Shown one piece after another: positions 35,123 through 43,027 of a stretch of 64,000 nt of DNA. A program made the position numbers and the translations under genes. The stretch's first letter is position 1, and each line of letters begins with the position of its first letter. The stretch lies in contig NZ_WSTC01000004.1 in the NCBI RefSeq assembly GCF_009789195.1, positions 1 through 64,000 on the forward strand, in the 5' to 3' direction. Below the pieces are notes generated by a model that saw only the letters and a program-made list of their open reading frames with translations, ran no database searches and was not told the origin of the DNA. This DNA comes from Paenibacillus sp. MMS18-CY102. GTDB lineage: Bacteria; Bacillota; Bacilli; Paenibacillales; Paenibacillaceae.

Positions 35123-35169
35123 GAAGCTCGCTTGCCCATCGGCACGAATGTCCGGGGCGGGCGGGCTTC
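35123..35169 (-). terminator. Terminator between pgsA and fabZ
   Basis: GAAGC (35123-35127) pairs with GCTTC (35165-35169), with GC-rich inner pairing (GCCC/GGGC). T-rich TTATCTT follows on the minus strand. Several nucleotides are unpaired. Confidence 0.55.
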
Positions 35170-35185
35170 TTTGTGTGTACGTTTC

Positions 35186-35761
35186 TTATAGTTCGCGCTG
35201 CTGGCCGGATTTTCCTGTCAGATGGCTATGGCTTCTGTCAATTGGTTGCACCTGATCCCGATTAATTGCAAAAATCTGAATCATGTACATGATGGATGTG
35301 ACGCAGGAGAAAACGACGACACCCCACAAATACACTTGGGCAAACGAGGCTTCAATGAAGATGAACAAAATCGCAGCATAATAGAGCACGGTTGTCAGCT
35401 TCCCCATCCAGTTGGCCGGAACAGTCTTCCTGCCGCTGAAATGAAACACAGCAGAGCCCGCTATCATGCCAATATCCCGAATAAACATCAGAATTGCAGC
35501 AGCGATTGGGATATGGCCCGTGGCAAGCAATGACAATATGACCGTAAGGAGCATCAGCTTGTCCGCTAATGGATCAAGCATAGCGCCAATAGCGGTAATC
35601 TGGCCCCTTTTGCGTGCGATATAGCCATCCAATACGTCGGTAATGCCAGCGGCAACGATAACGGCAAACGCCGGAAGCATCCGTTCTCCGCCTGCGAAAA
35701 CGACGATATACACAGGTATTAACATAAATCGCGATATCGTAAGCAGATTCGGAAGATTCAA
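35186..35761 (-). CDS. pgsA: CDP-alcohol phosphatidyltransferase, probably PgsA
   Basis: A 191-residue membrane enzyme with four to six membrane segments. The family signature D-G-x2-A-R-x8-G-x3-D-x3-D is exact: Asp45-Gly46, Ala49-Arg50, Gly59, Asp63, Asp67 within [20 protein letters not shown]. It probably condenses CDP-diacylglycerol with glycerol 3-phosphate to start phosphatidylglycerol synthesis. The start is TTG 35759-35761, as in [11 protein letters not shown] of the family, behind a modest GGGCGTGAAC site. A TATAAT sequence on the minus strand at 35818-35823 may be its -10 element. The C terminus has a polar tail of about 25 residues. Confidence 0.9.
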   Translation of the reverse strand: MNLPNLLTISRFMLIPVYIVVFAGGERMLPAFAVIVAAGITDVLDGYIARKRGQITAIGAMLDPLADKLMLLTVILSLLATGHIPIAAAILMFIRDIGMIAGSAVFHFSGRKTVPANWMGKLTTVLYYAAILFIFIEASFAQVYLWGVVVFSCVTSIMYMIQIFAINRDQVQPIDRSHSHLTGKSGQQREL

Positions 35762-35970
35762 ACGTTCACGCCCTTTTCCCGCTACTAATTGGATGCAGCT
35801 TCAAAGTTACCCAACCCATTATACCTCTACCTATAAAAAAAATAAAACCTTTCATACGCCCTCTCCCGCTTGTGCACATCTTCTATTCATTCTCTCTCCC
35901 TCAATGCCGTTATTAATGAAGAGACAATATTCCAATTCTTAAACTGAAAGCGAGGCTGATTACTTTACCT

Positions 35971-38139
35971 ATGCGTCACAATACTATTCGTTCGTTGCGC
36001 GGCCGGCTGGCCGTGCTGCTTGCTGCCGTCCTAATTTTCGTATGCATTCAACCTGCCGTATATGCCGCTGATGATGTCGTCAACGGACTGGAGCTTGATG
36101 CAGCTTCCTCCACCCTTTCGTTAACCGTAGGCGATTCGACTGAACTGTCGGCATTCGCTTCCTATCAAGGCTATGTAAACAAACGTGAAGTCACTTCAAG
36201 TGCAACATGGAAAACAACAGACGCATCCGTCGCTACAGTCAGCCAAGGCACAGTTCGCATCGTAGGCGCCGGCTCTGCACGCATCTCGGCAACCTACGCA
36301 GGATTCTCGGCGACGGTCCAGATTAACGCAACCTATGCATATGACAGCATTTCCCTTAGCAAAGAAGGCGGCGTTGCGCTAGGCGACACGCTCGACGTTA
36401 CCTTGGGCAACATACTCAAGCTTATCGCAACCGGCACCAAGGACAATAACACCAGCAACCTATCCACTACCGCAACTTGGTCGTCATCGAATACTGCGGT
36501 CGCTACGGTCGACAAAGGCACAATCACGCTCGTAGGCGCTGGCAAAACTGTCATTACAGCAGCTTACAAAGGCAAATCAAGCACCGTAACGCTACAAGTA
36601 ACATCACCTTACCAGTCACTCGCCCTCAGCCCGAAGGACTTAATTGAACTGAAGGTAGAAGGCAGCTCCGTTAAACTCACGGCTACGGTCAAAACCAGCG
36701 CTGGCGGCACGGAAATGGTGACCGATTTAACTGACACTGTGTGGACATCCAGCAACGAAACGGTCGCTACAGTGAAAGATGGCGAAGTGAAGCCTGTATC
36801 AGCGGGGACTACCGCCATAACCGCTTCCCGTTATGGTGTGTCCGACACAGTTACGGTTGTTGTACGCCCGGAATTCCAAGCGATGAAAATTTCGCCGGAT
36901 TCGAATCTGGACATGCTCGTGCAGGATTCACCTACAGACCTCACCGTTACGGTATTGAATGAAAAAGGAGATATAATAGACGTAACGAAAGATGCCGTCT
37001 GGACATCGTCCAATGTATATATTGCGACGGTTACTGAAGGCAAGGTATCACCGAAAAGCGCCGGAACAGCAACTATTCGCGCTTCGTACAAGGGCCTGAG
37101 CAAAGAAATTCAAGTAACGGTGTATCCACCAGTCGTTTCAATTGAAGTAAGCGCCACCGAATTGGATGCTGTCATCGGCGACAACAAAGCACTCCCTACC
37201 GTCACTGGCACAGCGTTTGGCGGCGAGAAAACGAACGTAACATCGCTCGTTCATTGGACGTCTAGCGACGAAGAAGTGCTCACGATCAAAGATGGCAAAT
37301 GGACGGCGAAGAAAGCCGGCACTGCCGTACTGACAGCAACAGCGCGCACACTGAAAGCTACGATTACGGTTACGGTTTATCCTAAACCATTGCTGCTATC
37401 CACCGATTCCGACGATATCAGCCTCATCATTGGCAAAGAAACCGATCTGCCGAAAATTAAAGTAACGAATGTCGATGGAACGGAAGAAGACGTAACGAGC
37501 AAGGTCAAATGGAAATCCTCTTCGGATAACCTGCTGCTCCAAACGGCCAAGATGAAAGGCCTTGTCGCTTCACGTGCGAACTTGACAGCAACTTACTTGA
37601 ACAAATCGATCACGATCCGCATTACAATCGAAGAGGAGATCGTCAAGCTGGCAGTTGATCCTGCGTCGCTTACGCTCAACATTGGAAAAACGAAAGCAGT
37701 TAAAGTAACCGGCACTTACAAAAGCGGCAAAACGGTTCAACTCGGAACCAAAATGAATTGGACGGTTGGCTCCGAATCCGTCGCCAAAATGACAACGGCT
37801 ACGATTAAAGCGCTGGCAGTAGGCACAACAACGATTACTGGCGAGTATCAAGGCAAATCAGTGACGGTTGCCCTGACGGTCGTACCGAAGCTGAAAACAT
37901 TCGTTGGCTCCGACAAGTCTGTAATGATGGCCATAGGCGCTGCCTATACGATCAAAACCAAAGCATTCTACGATAACGGAAGCTGGATTGATGCTACAAC
38001 CTTATCCGAGTGGACAAGCTCCAAGCCATCGGTCGCAACGGTAGTTGACGGCGTGGTGACCGCTAAAGGCAAAGGCACAGCGTCCATCAAAGCTGTCTTC
38101 CAAGGTAAAACCGTTACGGTACGCATTACGGTTAAATAG
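35971..38139 (+). CDS. Exported protein of eight Big_2-type Ig-like repeats
   Basis: A 722-residue plus-strand protein with a signal peptide (about residues 1-33, LAVLLAAVLIFVCIQPAVYA then ADD). It then consists of eight repeats of about 85-90 residues, each with the Big_2 pattern: T-x-W-T-S-S-x2-x-V-A-T-V, then G-x-V-x-A-x3-G-T-A-T-I-x-A. No SLH, LPXTG or enzymatic domain is present, so it is either released or held by its repeats. The ribosome site (GAGG, about 14 nt away) is weak. It is the only large plus-strand gene in the first 47 kb and ends in its own terminator. Confidence 0.85.
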   Translation: MRHNTIRSLRGRLAVLLAAVLIFVCIQPAVYAADDVVNGLELDAASSTLSLTVGDSTELSAFASYQGYVNKREVTSSATWKTTDASVATVSQGTVRIVGAGSARISATYAGFSATVQINATYAYDSISLSKEGGVALGDTLDVTLGNILKLIATGTKDNNTSNLSTTATWSSSNTAVATVDKGTITLVGAGKTVITAAYKGKSSTVTLQVTSPYQSLALSPKDLIELKVEGSSVKLTATVKTSAGGTEMVTDLTDTVWTSSNETVATVKDGEVKPVSAGTTAITASRYGVSDTVTVVVRPEFQAMKISPDSNLDMLVQDSPTDLTVTVLNEKGDIIDVTKDAVWTSSNVYIATVTEGKVSPKSAGTATIRASYKGLSKEIQVTVYPPVVSIEVSATELDAVIGDNKALPTVTGTAFGGEKTNVTSLVHWTSSDEEVLTIKDGKWTAKKAGTAVLTATARTLKATITVTVYPKPLLLSTDSDDISLIIGKETDLPKIKVTNVDGTEEDVTSKVKWKSSSDNLLLQTAKMKGLVASRANLTATYLNKSITIRITIEEEIVKLAVDPASLTLNIGKTKAVKVTGTYKSGKTVQLGTKMNWTVGSESVAKMTTATIKALAVGTTTITGEYQGKSVTVALTVVPKLKTFVGSDKSVMMAIGAAYTIKTKAFYDNGSWIDATTLSEWTSSKPSVATVVDGVVTAKGKGTASIKAVFQGKTVTVRITVK

Positions 38140-38158
38140 CAGCACTTCGAGTTAAGAC

Positions 38159-38202
38159 AAAGAGCATGGCGCGCACATCAGCATACACGCGCCATGCTCT
38201 TT
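38159..38202 (+). terminator. Terminator of the Big_2 gene
   Basis: A perfect 15-bp stem, AAAGAGCATGGCGCG (38159-38173) against its complement (38188-38202), with a 14-nt loop, 20 nt past the stop. The stem ends in TTT, followed by GTC, and could act in either direction. Confidence 0.75.
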
Positions 38203-38240
38203 GTCATCCCTTATTCCCGCCTGCTCTGACCATAAGAAAA

Positions 38241-38264
38241 AGCCGCCGGCATCACTGCCGACGG
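38241..38264 (-). terminator. Terminator overlapping the end of the EpuA-like gene
   Basis: AGCCGcCGGC... pairs with GCCGaCGGC (38241-38264), and a TTTTTC tract follows on the minus strand. The stem includes the stop codon (38252-38254) and last codons of the 38252 gene, ending the flagellar transcript. Confidence 0.75.
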
Positions 38265-38629
38265 CCATCTCCATCGCTATCGTTATACGAATTCGAATCC
38301 GCATCCGAGAAGATTAGGTCGTATACATGTTTCCATGTCTCAACCTGGAACACTTCGCCGCTCGGCTGCTTGCCCAGCACGCTATATCCAACATACAGTC
38401 CGGCGATAGTCGCCCAGAACAGCAGGATTGGAACAACCGCCCAGCGAAGCATCGTCACCCAAACTTTACGTTTAGGCTTGGGCTTCTTGCCCGAAGCAGT
38501 AGGCGAACTGCCCCGCCCCGAACGCTTCAGCTCAGCAGATTGCTCACGAGGCTCCTCCGCGCGAACGGCAGTCCGCAGCTGGCTAACCTCATTATCGCGA
38601 ACGATCGTTTGCTGCAAATCCCTACTCAT
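38252..38629 (-). CDS. Small membrane protein, EpuA-like
   Basis: ATG 38627-38629 (MSRDLQQTIV) is used; a GTG three codons earlier, 4 nt from GGAG, is the alternative. The 125-residue protein has a polar N-terminal half rich in Arg, Glu, Ser and Lys, and a single membrane segment in WAVVPILLFWATIAGLYVGY. A short outer stretch follows with VFQVETWKHVYDLIF, the pattern of the EpuA family (often named RNA polymerase subunit beta in annotations, without basis). The C-terminal tail is acidic. It is the last gene after flhO-flhP. Function unknown. Confidence 0.75.
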   Translation of the reverse strand: MSRDLQQTIVRDNEVSQLRTAVRAEEPREQSAELKRSGRGSSPTASGKKPKPKRKVWVTMLRWAVVPILLFWATIAGLYVGYSVLGKQPSGEVFQVETWKHVYDLIFSDADSNSYNDSDGDGRRQ

Positions 38630-38648
38630 ATCTATCACTCAACTCCGT

Positions 38649-39461
38649 TTATGCGCGCAAGTTGTTGGCAAACCCCATCATCGAATCGCTCGAGGTCAAA
38701 GCCCGGGCGCTCAACTGATACGCGCGCTGCACGTTAATGAGATCCGTCATCTCGCTTGTCATGTCTACATTGGACTGCTCCACGTAGCCTTGATGCAGCG
38801 AAACCTTGCTATCCGCTCCGGCCGATACGGTTCTCAACACATCTTCTACATTAACACCTTCTGCCACCGCATACAAGTTATCGGCTACCGTCGTCAGCAA
38901 GGAAGGGCGTGTTGCCTGCAGCAGCTTCAGCCTTCCGACTGGGCTCGCCGTCCCATCTCCAGCCACAGCTTGTACAGTGCCGTCTGCATCAACACGTATC
39001 GTGTGGTTAGCCGGCACGACGATCGGCTGGTTATTCTCGCCCATCACTAGATTGCCATCGCTCGTTGCAAGCACAGCATTCCCGTTAGCTAGAGGAGAGA
39101 GCTGGAACGAGCCGTTACGCGTGTAAGCCGTGCCTTCTGGCGTCCTCACCTCGTACAATGCATTGCCTTCAATTGCTATGTCTAGCATGTTGCCTGACTG
39201 TTGCAGCGGGCCTTGCGACAGGTCTGGTTCAATCGTCGCTAGGCGGGAACCCCAGCCTTGCGTATAGTTCATAGGCGACAAGCGGCCTGGCTCCTTGAAT
39301 ACGTTCGGCTGCTGCTTCGCGTTCGTCAGCAAATCCTCGAATGAAGCATCCTTGCGCTTATAGCCGGCCGTGTTCAAATTCGCGATATTATCCGCAAGAA
39401 TATCGAGCTTCTGTTGCAGCCCGTTCATGGATACCATTGCATTAATCATTGACCCGTTCAT
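38649..39461 (-). CDS. flhP: Flagellar basal-body rod protein, FlhP/FlgG family
   Basis: A 270-residue axial flagellar protein without signal peptide. The N-terminal rod motif LDILADNIANLNTAGYKR and the C-terminal coiled region NVDMTSEMTDLINVQRAYQLSARALTSSD, the two halves of the FlgG/FlgF fold, are present. It is exported by the flagellar type III system and would form the distal rod with FlhO. ATG follows AGGAGGTTCAACC. The gene is 40 nt behind flhO and shares its transcript. It could also be named FlgG2; in Bacillus the order mbl-flhO-flhP is the same. Confidence 0.9.
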   Translation of the reverse strand: MNGSMINAMVSMNGLQQKLDILADNIANLNTAGYKRKDASFEDLLTNAKQQPNVFKEPGRLSPMNYTQGWGSRLATIEPDLSQGPLQQSGNMLDIAIEGNALYEVRTPEGTAYTRNGSFQLSPLANGNAVLATSDGNLVMGENNQPIVVPANHTIRVDADGTVQAVAGDGTASPVGRLKLLQATRPSLLTTVADNLYAVAEGVNVEDVLRTVSAGADSKVSLHQGYVEQSNVDMTSEMTDLINVQRAYQLSARALTSSDSMMGFANNLRA

Positions 39462-39501
39462 GGTTGAACCTCCTGCTCCAATTGCTGATGCCTAGCGCAT
39501 G

Positions 39502-40368
39502 CTAGACTCGGCCGATTTCGTTAACGGCTTTTTCTAAGCTCTTGTCATAAAATTGCACGACCTTCTGGTTCGCTTCATACGCTCTTAGCGCAGCCATCAA
39601 ATCGACCATCGATTGGGCAGAGTCCACATTGGAACGCTCGTAGTACCCTTGCTTCACGACAACACCATCCTCTGCCGTTACGGCTTCTGCGAGGTTAGCA
39701 TCGCCTACGAGGCGGAACTTGCCATCGCCTTCCCGCACAAGCATGTTCGGATCCGTAATCTTCGTTAACTGCAGCGATTGCCCCGTGTCTGCGCCCGTCA
39801 CTGCATTAATAAACCGGAAATCATCCGTAAGCTGCAGATCATCCATGCTAACGCCAGCTGGGAACTGTACAGGCTGCCCATTCTTGCCAAGCACACGGGA
39901 GCCGTCTCCCATGATCAAATAGCCGTTTTGGTCCAGATCAAACCGTCCGTTACGTGTGAAGCGGGGCTGTCCATCCTGTCCTTCTACCGTGAAGAACGCC
40001 TGCGGCTGGAATGTCACTTCGCCCGTATCTGAAACATACTTGCCAGATGCATCGAACGTGATGCCCGGCACCTGGATGTTAGCAGACAGGCCAAAGTCGC
40101 CGGAACGCTTCGTTTCCGTCAAATCCCCTTGCAGCTGTAAGGACAGGCTCTCCTCTGCGAATACGCCTGTGGCAAGCTTGCCAATGGACTTGTCCGAGTT
40201 ATCGTTCGTCCCTGTAAGCGCCAATAGCATCTCTGGGAACGAGCGCGTCACTTCGTTCGTTTGCTTGTAACCCGGCGTATTAATGTTCGATATGTTATTC
40301 GTCACCGTATCATGGCGGCGCTGCTGCGTCGTTAATCCGGCCGCAGCCGTATACAGCCCTCTTAGCAT
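39502..40368 (-). CDS. flhO: Flagellar basal-body rod protein, FlhO/FlgF family
   Basis: A 288-residue rod protein. It starts MLRGLYTAAAGLTTQQRRHD, contains TVTNNISNINTPGYKQ near residue 28, and ends in the typical helical region SNVDSAQSMVDLMAALRAYEANQKVV. The middle holds a D1-like FlgF/FlgG domain. It is secreted and assembles with FlhP at the cell-distal rod. ATG 40366-40368 follows GGGAGGATTATTGC. The operon begins here, about 190 nt downstream of mbl, with two hairpins between them. Confident as a flagellar rod protein; the exact flhO/flgF name depends on synteny with mbl. Confidence 0.9.
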   Translation of the reverse strand: MLRGLYTAAAGLTTQQRRHDTVTNNISNINTPGYKQTNEVTRSFPEMLLALTGTNDNSDKSIGKLATGVFAEESLSLQLQGDLTETKRSGDFGLSANIQVPGITFDASGKYVSDTGEVTFQPQAFFTVEGQDGQPRFTRNGRFDLDQNGYLIMGDGSRVLGKNGQPVQFPAGVSMDDLQLTDDFRFINAVTGADTGQSLQLTKITDPNMLVREGDGKFRLVGDANLAEAVTAEDGVVVKQGYYERSNVDSAQSMVDLMAALRAYEANQKVVQFYDKSLEKAVNEIGRV

Positions 40369-40461
40369 GCAATAATCCTCCCGGCTTGTCCGGTTCCTAC
40401 CGGCGAATGAAGTGCGCGATCTCTGTGTTTGTAACTTCTATCTCTCTATATCGGCAAATCA

Positions 40462-40493
40462 GGCCATACCTTTAATACGTCTAAGGTATGGCC
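40462..40493. repeat. 11-bp perfect inverted repeat upstream of flhO
   Basis: GGCCATACCTT (40462-40472) and AAGGTATGGCC (40483-40493) with a 10-nt loop, 94 nt upstream of the flhO start. The T tract after it is poor, so it may be an operator rather than a terminator. Confidence 0.65.
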
Positions 40494-40510
40494 CAATTCT
40501 AATTCTAAGG

Positions 40511-40561
40511 AATAGCCGGCCTCGGCGCGCTCCCCCCGAGCGCCCTACCTGCCTGGCTATT
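40511..40561 (-). terminator. Hairpin overlapping the mbl stop codon
   Basis: AATAGCC (40511-40517) pairs with GGCTATT (40555-40561), with an inner GGCGCGCTC/GAGCGCC stem. It is GC-rich, but only CCTTAG follows on the minus strand, so termination is likely but not certain. Confidence 0.5.
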
Positions 40562-41574
40562 TATTTTTTGTAGCCTTTGCCCTTCGAGCCAATGACTTTG
40601 TCGAGGTTGTCCAACATAATGCCGGTTCCCTTTACGACGCAATGCATTGGATCCTCAGCTACGAGAACAGGCACCATCAGCTCTTCCGACAATAACGCAT
40701 CAAGCCCGTCCAACAACGCGCCGCCGCCAGTCAAAATAACGCCACGGTCGATAATGTCTGCCGACAATTCAGGCGGCGTGCGTTCCAATACCGACTTCGC
40801 AGCAGAAACGATGGCCATTACCGAATCCCACAGTGCTTCGCGCACTTCAGCCGAACGGATCGTCACCGTCAACGGAAGGCCCGATACCATATCGCGTCCA
40901 CGGATGTCGATTTCGTCATCTCGGCCTTCCGATTTCACGGTACCGATCTTGATCTTGATATCCTCGCTCGTCCGTTCACCGATCAGGAGCTTGTACTTAT
41001 TTTTGATATACTTCATGATCGCGTCGTCGAACTTGTCCCCCGCGACTTTAATCGACGAGGACGTAACGATGTCGCCCATAGAAAGGACAGCTACGTCAGT
41101 CGTGCCCCCGCCGATATCGACGACCATATTCCCGCTTGGCTGGTAAATGTCCATGCCTGCACCGATCGCAGCTGCTTTCGGCTCCTCTTCCAAGAACACT
41201 TCACGAGCTCCGCTGCGTTCAGCCGCCTCGCGAATAGCCTTCTGTTCAACGGAAGTGATGTTCGTTGGCGCACAGATCAAAATACGCGGCCGCCCATACC
41301 AGTTACGGCCCCCTACTCGATCGATGAACGCTTTCAACATCACTTCCGTAATTTCGAAGTCCGCAATGACGCCGTCCCGCAGCGGACGAATCGCTACGAT
41401 ATTGCCTGGCGTACGACCCACCATCCGATGCGCCGATTCTCCTACGGCAAGCACCTTCTTGGTGTCACTTTCAATAGCTACAACCGACGGCTCGTCAAGT
41501 ACGACGCCCTTCCCTTTGACATGAATCAATACATTGGCTGTGCCTAGGTCAATTCCGATATCCTTGCTGAACAT
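40561..41574 (-). CDS. mbl: Rod-shape-determining protein Mbl (MreB family)
   Basis: A 337-residue actin-like protein starting at ATG 41572-41574 (MFSKDIGIDLGTANVLIHVK) behind GGAGGACTCAAGCC; the longer frame to 41715 lies in the leader. The phosphate-1 motif DIGIDLGTAN, phosphate-2 VVDIGGGTTDVAVLS and adenosine motif GVILTGGGALLDGL are present. MreB-type filaments guide lateral wall synthesis. The Mbl assignment rests on the context spoIIID-mbl-flhO-flhP, which matches Bacillus. The start of spoIIID lies upstream on the same strand. Confidence 0.95.
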   Translation of the reverse strand: MFSKDIGIDLGTANVLIHVKGKGVVLDEPSVVAIESDTKKVLAVGESAHRMVGRTPGNIVAIRPLRDGVIADFEITEVMLKAFIDRVGGRNWYGRPRILICAPTNITSVEQKAIREAAERSGAREVFLEEEPKAAAIGAGMDIYQPSGNMVVDIGGGTTDVAVLSMGDIVTSSSIKVAGDKFDDAIMKYIKNKYKLLIGERTSEDIKIKIGTVKSEGRDDEIDIRGRDMVSGLPLTVTIRSAEVREALWDSVMAIVSAAKSVLERTPPELSADIIDRGVILTGGGALLDGLDALLSEELMVPVLVAEDPMHCVVKGTGIMLDNLDKVIGSKGKGYKK

Positions 41575-41715
41575 AAGGCTTGAGTCCTCCAACGAATAAA
41601 AATAAGTGGCAACGATCGCGATAGATCCCTGCGTACAGAGACGCAGAATCTTCTTACGATCAGTATTCGCTGAATTTCTCGAAATCCCTCTATTTTTGTA
41701 GAAAAATTTATGCAA

Positions 41716-42000
41716 TCAGCTCTTAGCAGCGGCGAACACTTCCCGCTTCTTGCTGCTCTTCTTATACTTGATTTTGGTCGCCTCTCCTCCCCTCAGGTGC
41801 CGGATCGATTTGTGGTATTCCAAAATGTGTTTCACCTGATCCGCCAGGTCGGGATTGATCTCAGGCAATCGCTCGGTCAAATCCTTGTGAACCGTGCTTT
41901 TGGAAACCCCGAACTCTTTGGCGATTGTCCGAACCGTGTGCTTCGTTTCCACGATGCAGCGGCCTATTTTAATGGTTCGCTCTTTGATGTAATCGTGCAC
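41716..42000 (-). CDS. spoIIID: Sporulation transcription regulator SpoIIID
   Basis: A 94-residue DNA-binding protein, MHDYIKERTIKIGRCIVETK at the start, with the helix-turn-helix TVRTIAKEFGVSKSTVHKDL. A basic tail (KIKYKKSSKKRE) makes extra DNA contacts. In the mother cell SpoIIID activates or represses many genes, including the sigma-K gene. The length agrees with the B. subtilis protein (93 residues). ATG lies 33 nt from the sigma-E-like promoter; the ribosome site is GGGAGGCGGG. Confidence 0.96.
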   Translation of the reverse strand: MHDYIKERTIKIGRCIVETKHTVRTIAKEFGVSKSTVHKDLTERLPEINPDLADQVKHILEYHKSIRHLRGGEATKIKYKKSSKKREVFAAAKS

Positions 42001-42033
42001 GTTCCCGCCTCCCTACTCGAGATAGTTTGGTAC

Positions 42034-42061
42034 ATTATATGAGGGGTGCGGGTATATATGC
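42034..42061 (-). promoter_or_regulatory. Candidate sigma-E promoter of spoIIID
   Basis: On the minus strand GCATATA (42055-42061), 13-nt spacer, CATATAAT (42034-42041), similar to the sigma-E pattern of an ATA-centred -35 and a CATA-type -10. The family (spoIIID is sigma-E dependent in Bacillus) supports it. Confidence 0.5.
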
Positions 42062-42152
42062 TCTAAGGCCAAGCGTGACAAGCCATAACGGCTAATAATT
42101 TTCATTTTTCTGTTATTTTGCTGGGCACAAAGCCTTATTCGCACACAAAAAA

Positions 42153-42183
42153 GCACCCGCTCTCCTCGTGGAGTAGCGGATGC
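42153..42183 (-). terminator. Terminator of the spoIIQ-like gene
   Basis: GCA-CCCGCT (42153 onward) pairs with AGCGG-TGC ending at 42183, with an inner CTC/GAG stem. TTTTTTGTGTG follows on the minus strand. Confidence 0.85.
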
Positions 42184-42193
42184 CGGAGTACGC

Positions 42194-42919
42194 TTACTTT
42201 TGAACCAGTTCGTTCGGGTTAAGCACTTTGCCGTCCTGGCGCGCTTCGAAGTGCAAGTGAATGCCCTCGTCGCTCTCCAGATAATTACGGCCTGCTTTGG
42301 CGAATGCCGTGCCTTGCTTCACTTCATCGCCTTCTTTGACCGTCACGTCGCTCAAGCTTTGGTAGATCGTCACAATCCCGTTGCCATGGGAAATTTCTAC
42401 CGTAGCGCCATTCGTCGGGTGGTGTTGCTCGACATGCGTTACTTTGCCGCTAAGCGCTGCCAGCACATCAAACGTCGTGTTGTCTGGCTTTTGAAGATCC
42501 AAGCCCATATGCGGTGTCAAATTGTTTCCTTGTTGAACAAACGCTGCTTGCTTCTCCTCACTCGTGCCCGCGGCATCATAGTAAGGGAGCGATACTTCCA
42601 ACTCATCGAAGTTAGCGACCGGCCATTGCATTTCTTCGCCTGTTGCTGTAACCGCGATCGTGTCGTCTGCCGGCTTCGTAGCCGCCTCTTCACCTTGACT
42701 GACTTCCGTATCGGTAGGCGTCGTCGTTGCTTGGTCTGGTTGGTCTCCCCGATAGAGCCACATTAAGGTTACGATAATTGCCGCCGCTGCCATGAATGCC
42801 GCTGGTGTCACCCATTTGCTCGTTAACACCTTCCGCCAGCCTTTCGATTTGGCTGCTGCTGCGCCTCCCGGAATTGGTTTGGGAGTTTCTTTCGGCTTGT
42901 TGTTATTTTGCTCATTCAT
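42194..42919 (-). CDS. spoIIQ: SpoIIQ-like M23-family peptidase domain protein
   Basis: A 241-residue protein with a polar N-terminal tail, one membrane segment (about residues 36-55) and an outer LytM/M23 domain. The zinc ligands are visible: His137 and Asp141 in HMGLD, and His221/His223 in HLHFE. B. subtilis SpoIIQ lacks the first His and is inactive, whereas clostridial homologues keep it; this one looks capable of catalysis. SpoIIQ, made in the forespore, binds SpoIIIAH and bridges the engulfing membranes. Position downstream of spoIID and upstream of spoIIID supports the role. The ribosome site is weak but the start MNEQNNNKPK is at a good distance. Confidence 0.85.
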   Translation of the reverse strand: MNEQNNNKPKETPKPIPGGAAAAKSKGWRKVLTSKWVTPAAFMAAAAIIVTLMWLYRGDQPDQATTTPTDTEVSQGEEAATKPADDTIAVTATGEEMQWPVANFDELEVSLPYYDAAGTSEEKQAAFVQQGNNLTPHMGLDLQKPDNTTFDVLAALSGKVTHVEQHHPTNGATVEISHGNGIVTIYQSLSDVTVKEGDEVKQGTAFAKAGRNYLESDEGIHLHFEARQDGKVLNPNELVQK

Positions 42920-43027
42920 TTGCTCATCACCTCATCAGCCATTGTTGCCAGTTAATCTTGGTTTATACGTGAGGTGAAACTATTTTCATAAAGTTTTAGA
43001 TTCGACAAATTTCAAGCCCCGTGCGGG

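Noticed and set aside
35971-38139. DNA repeat array in the Big_2 gene
   Set aside because: The eight repeats are visible at the protein level but have diverged in nucleotide sequence. They reflect domain duplication, not a recent DNA repeat.
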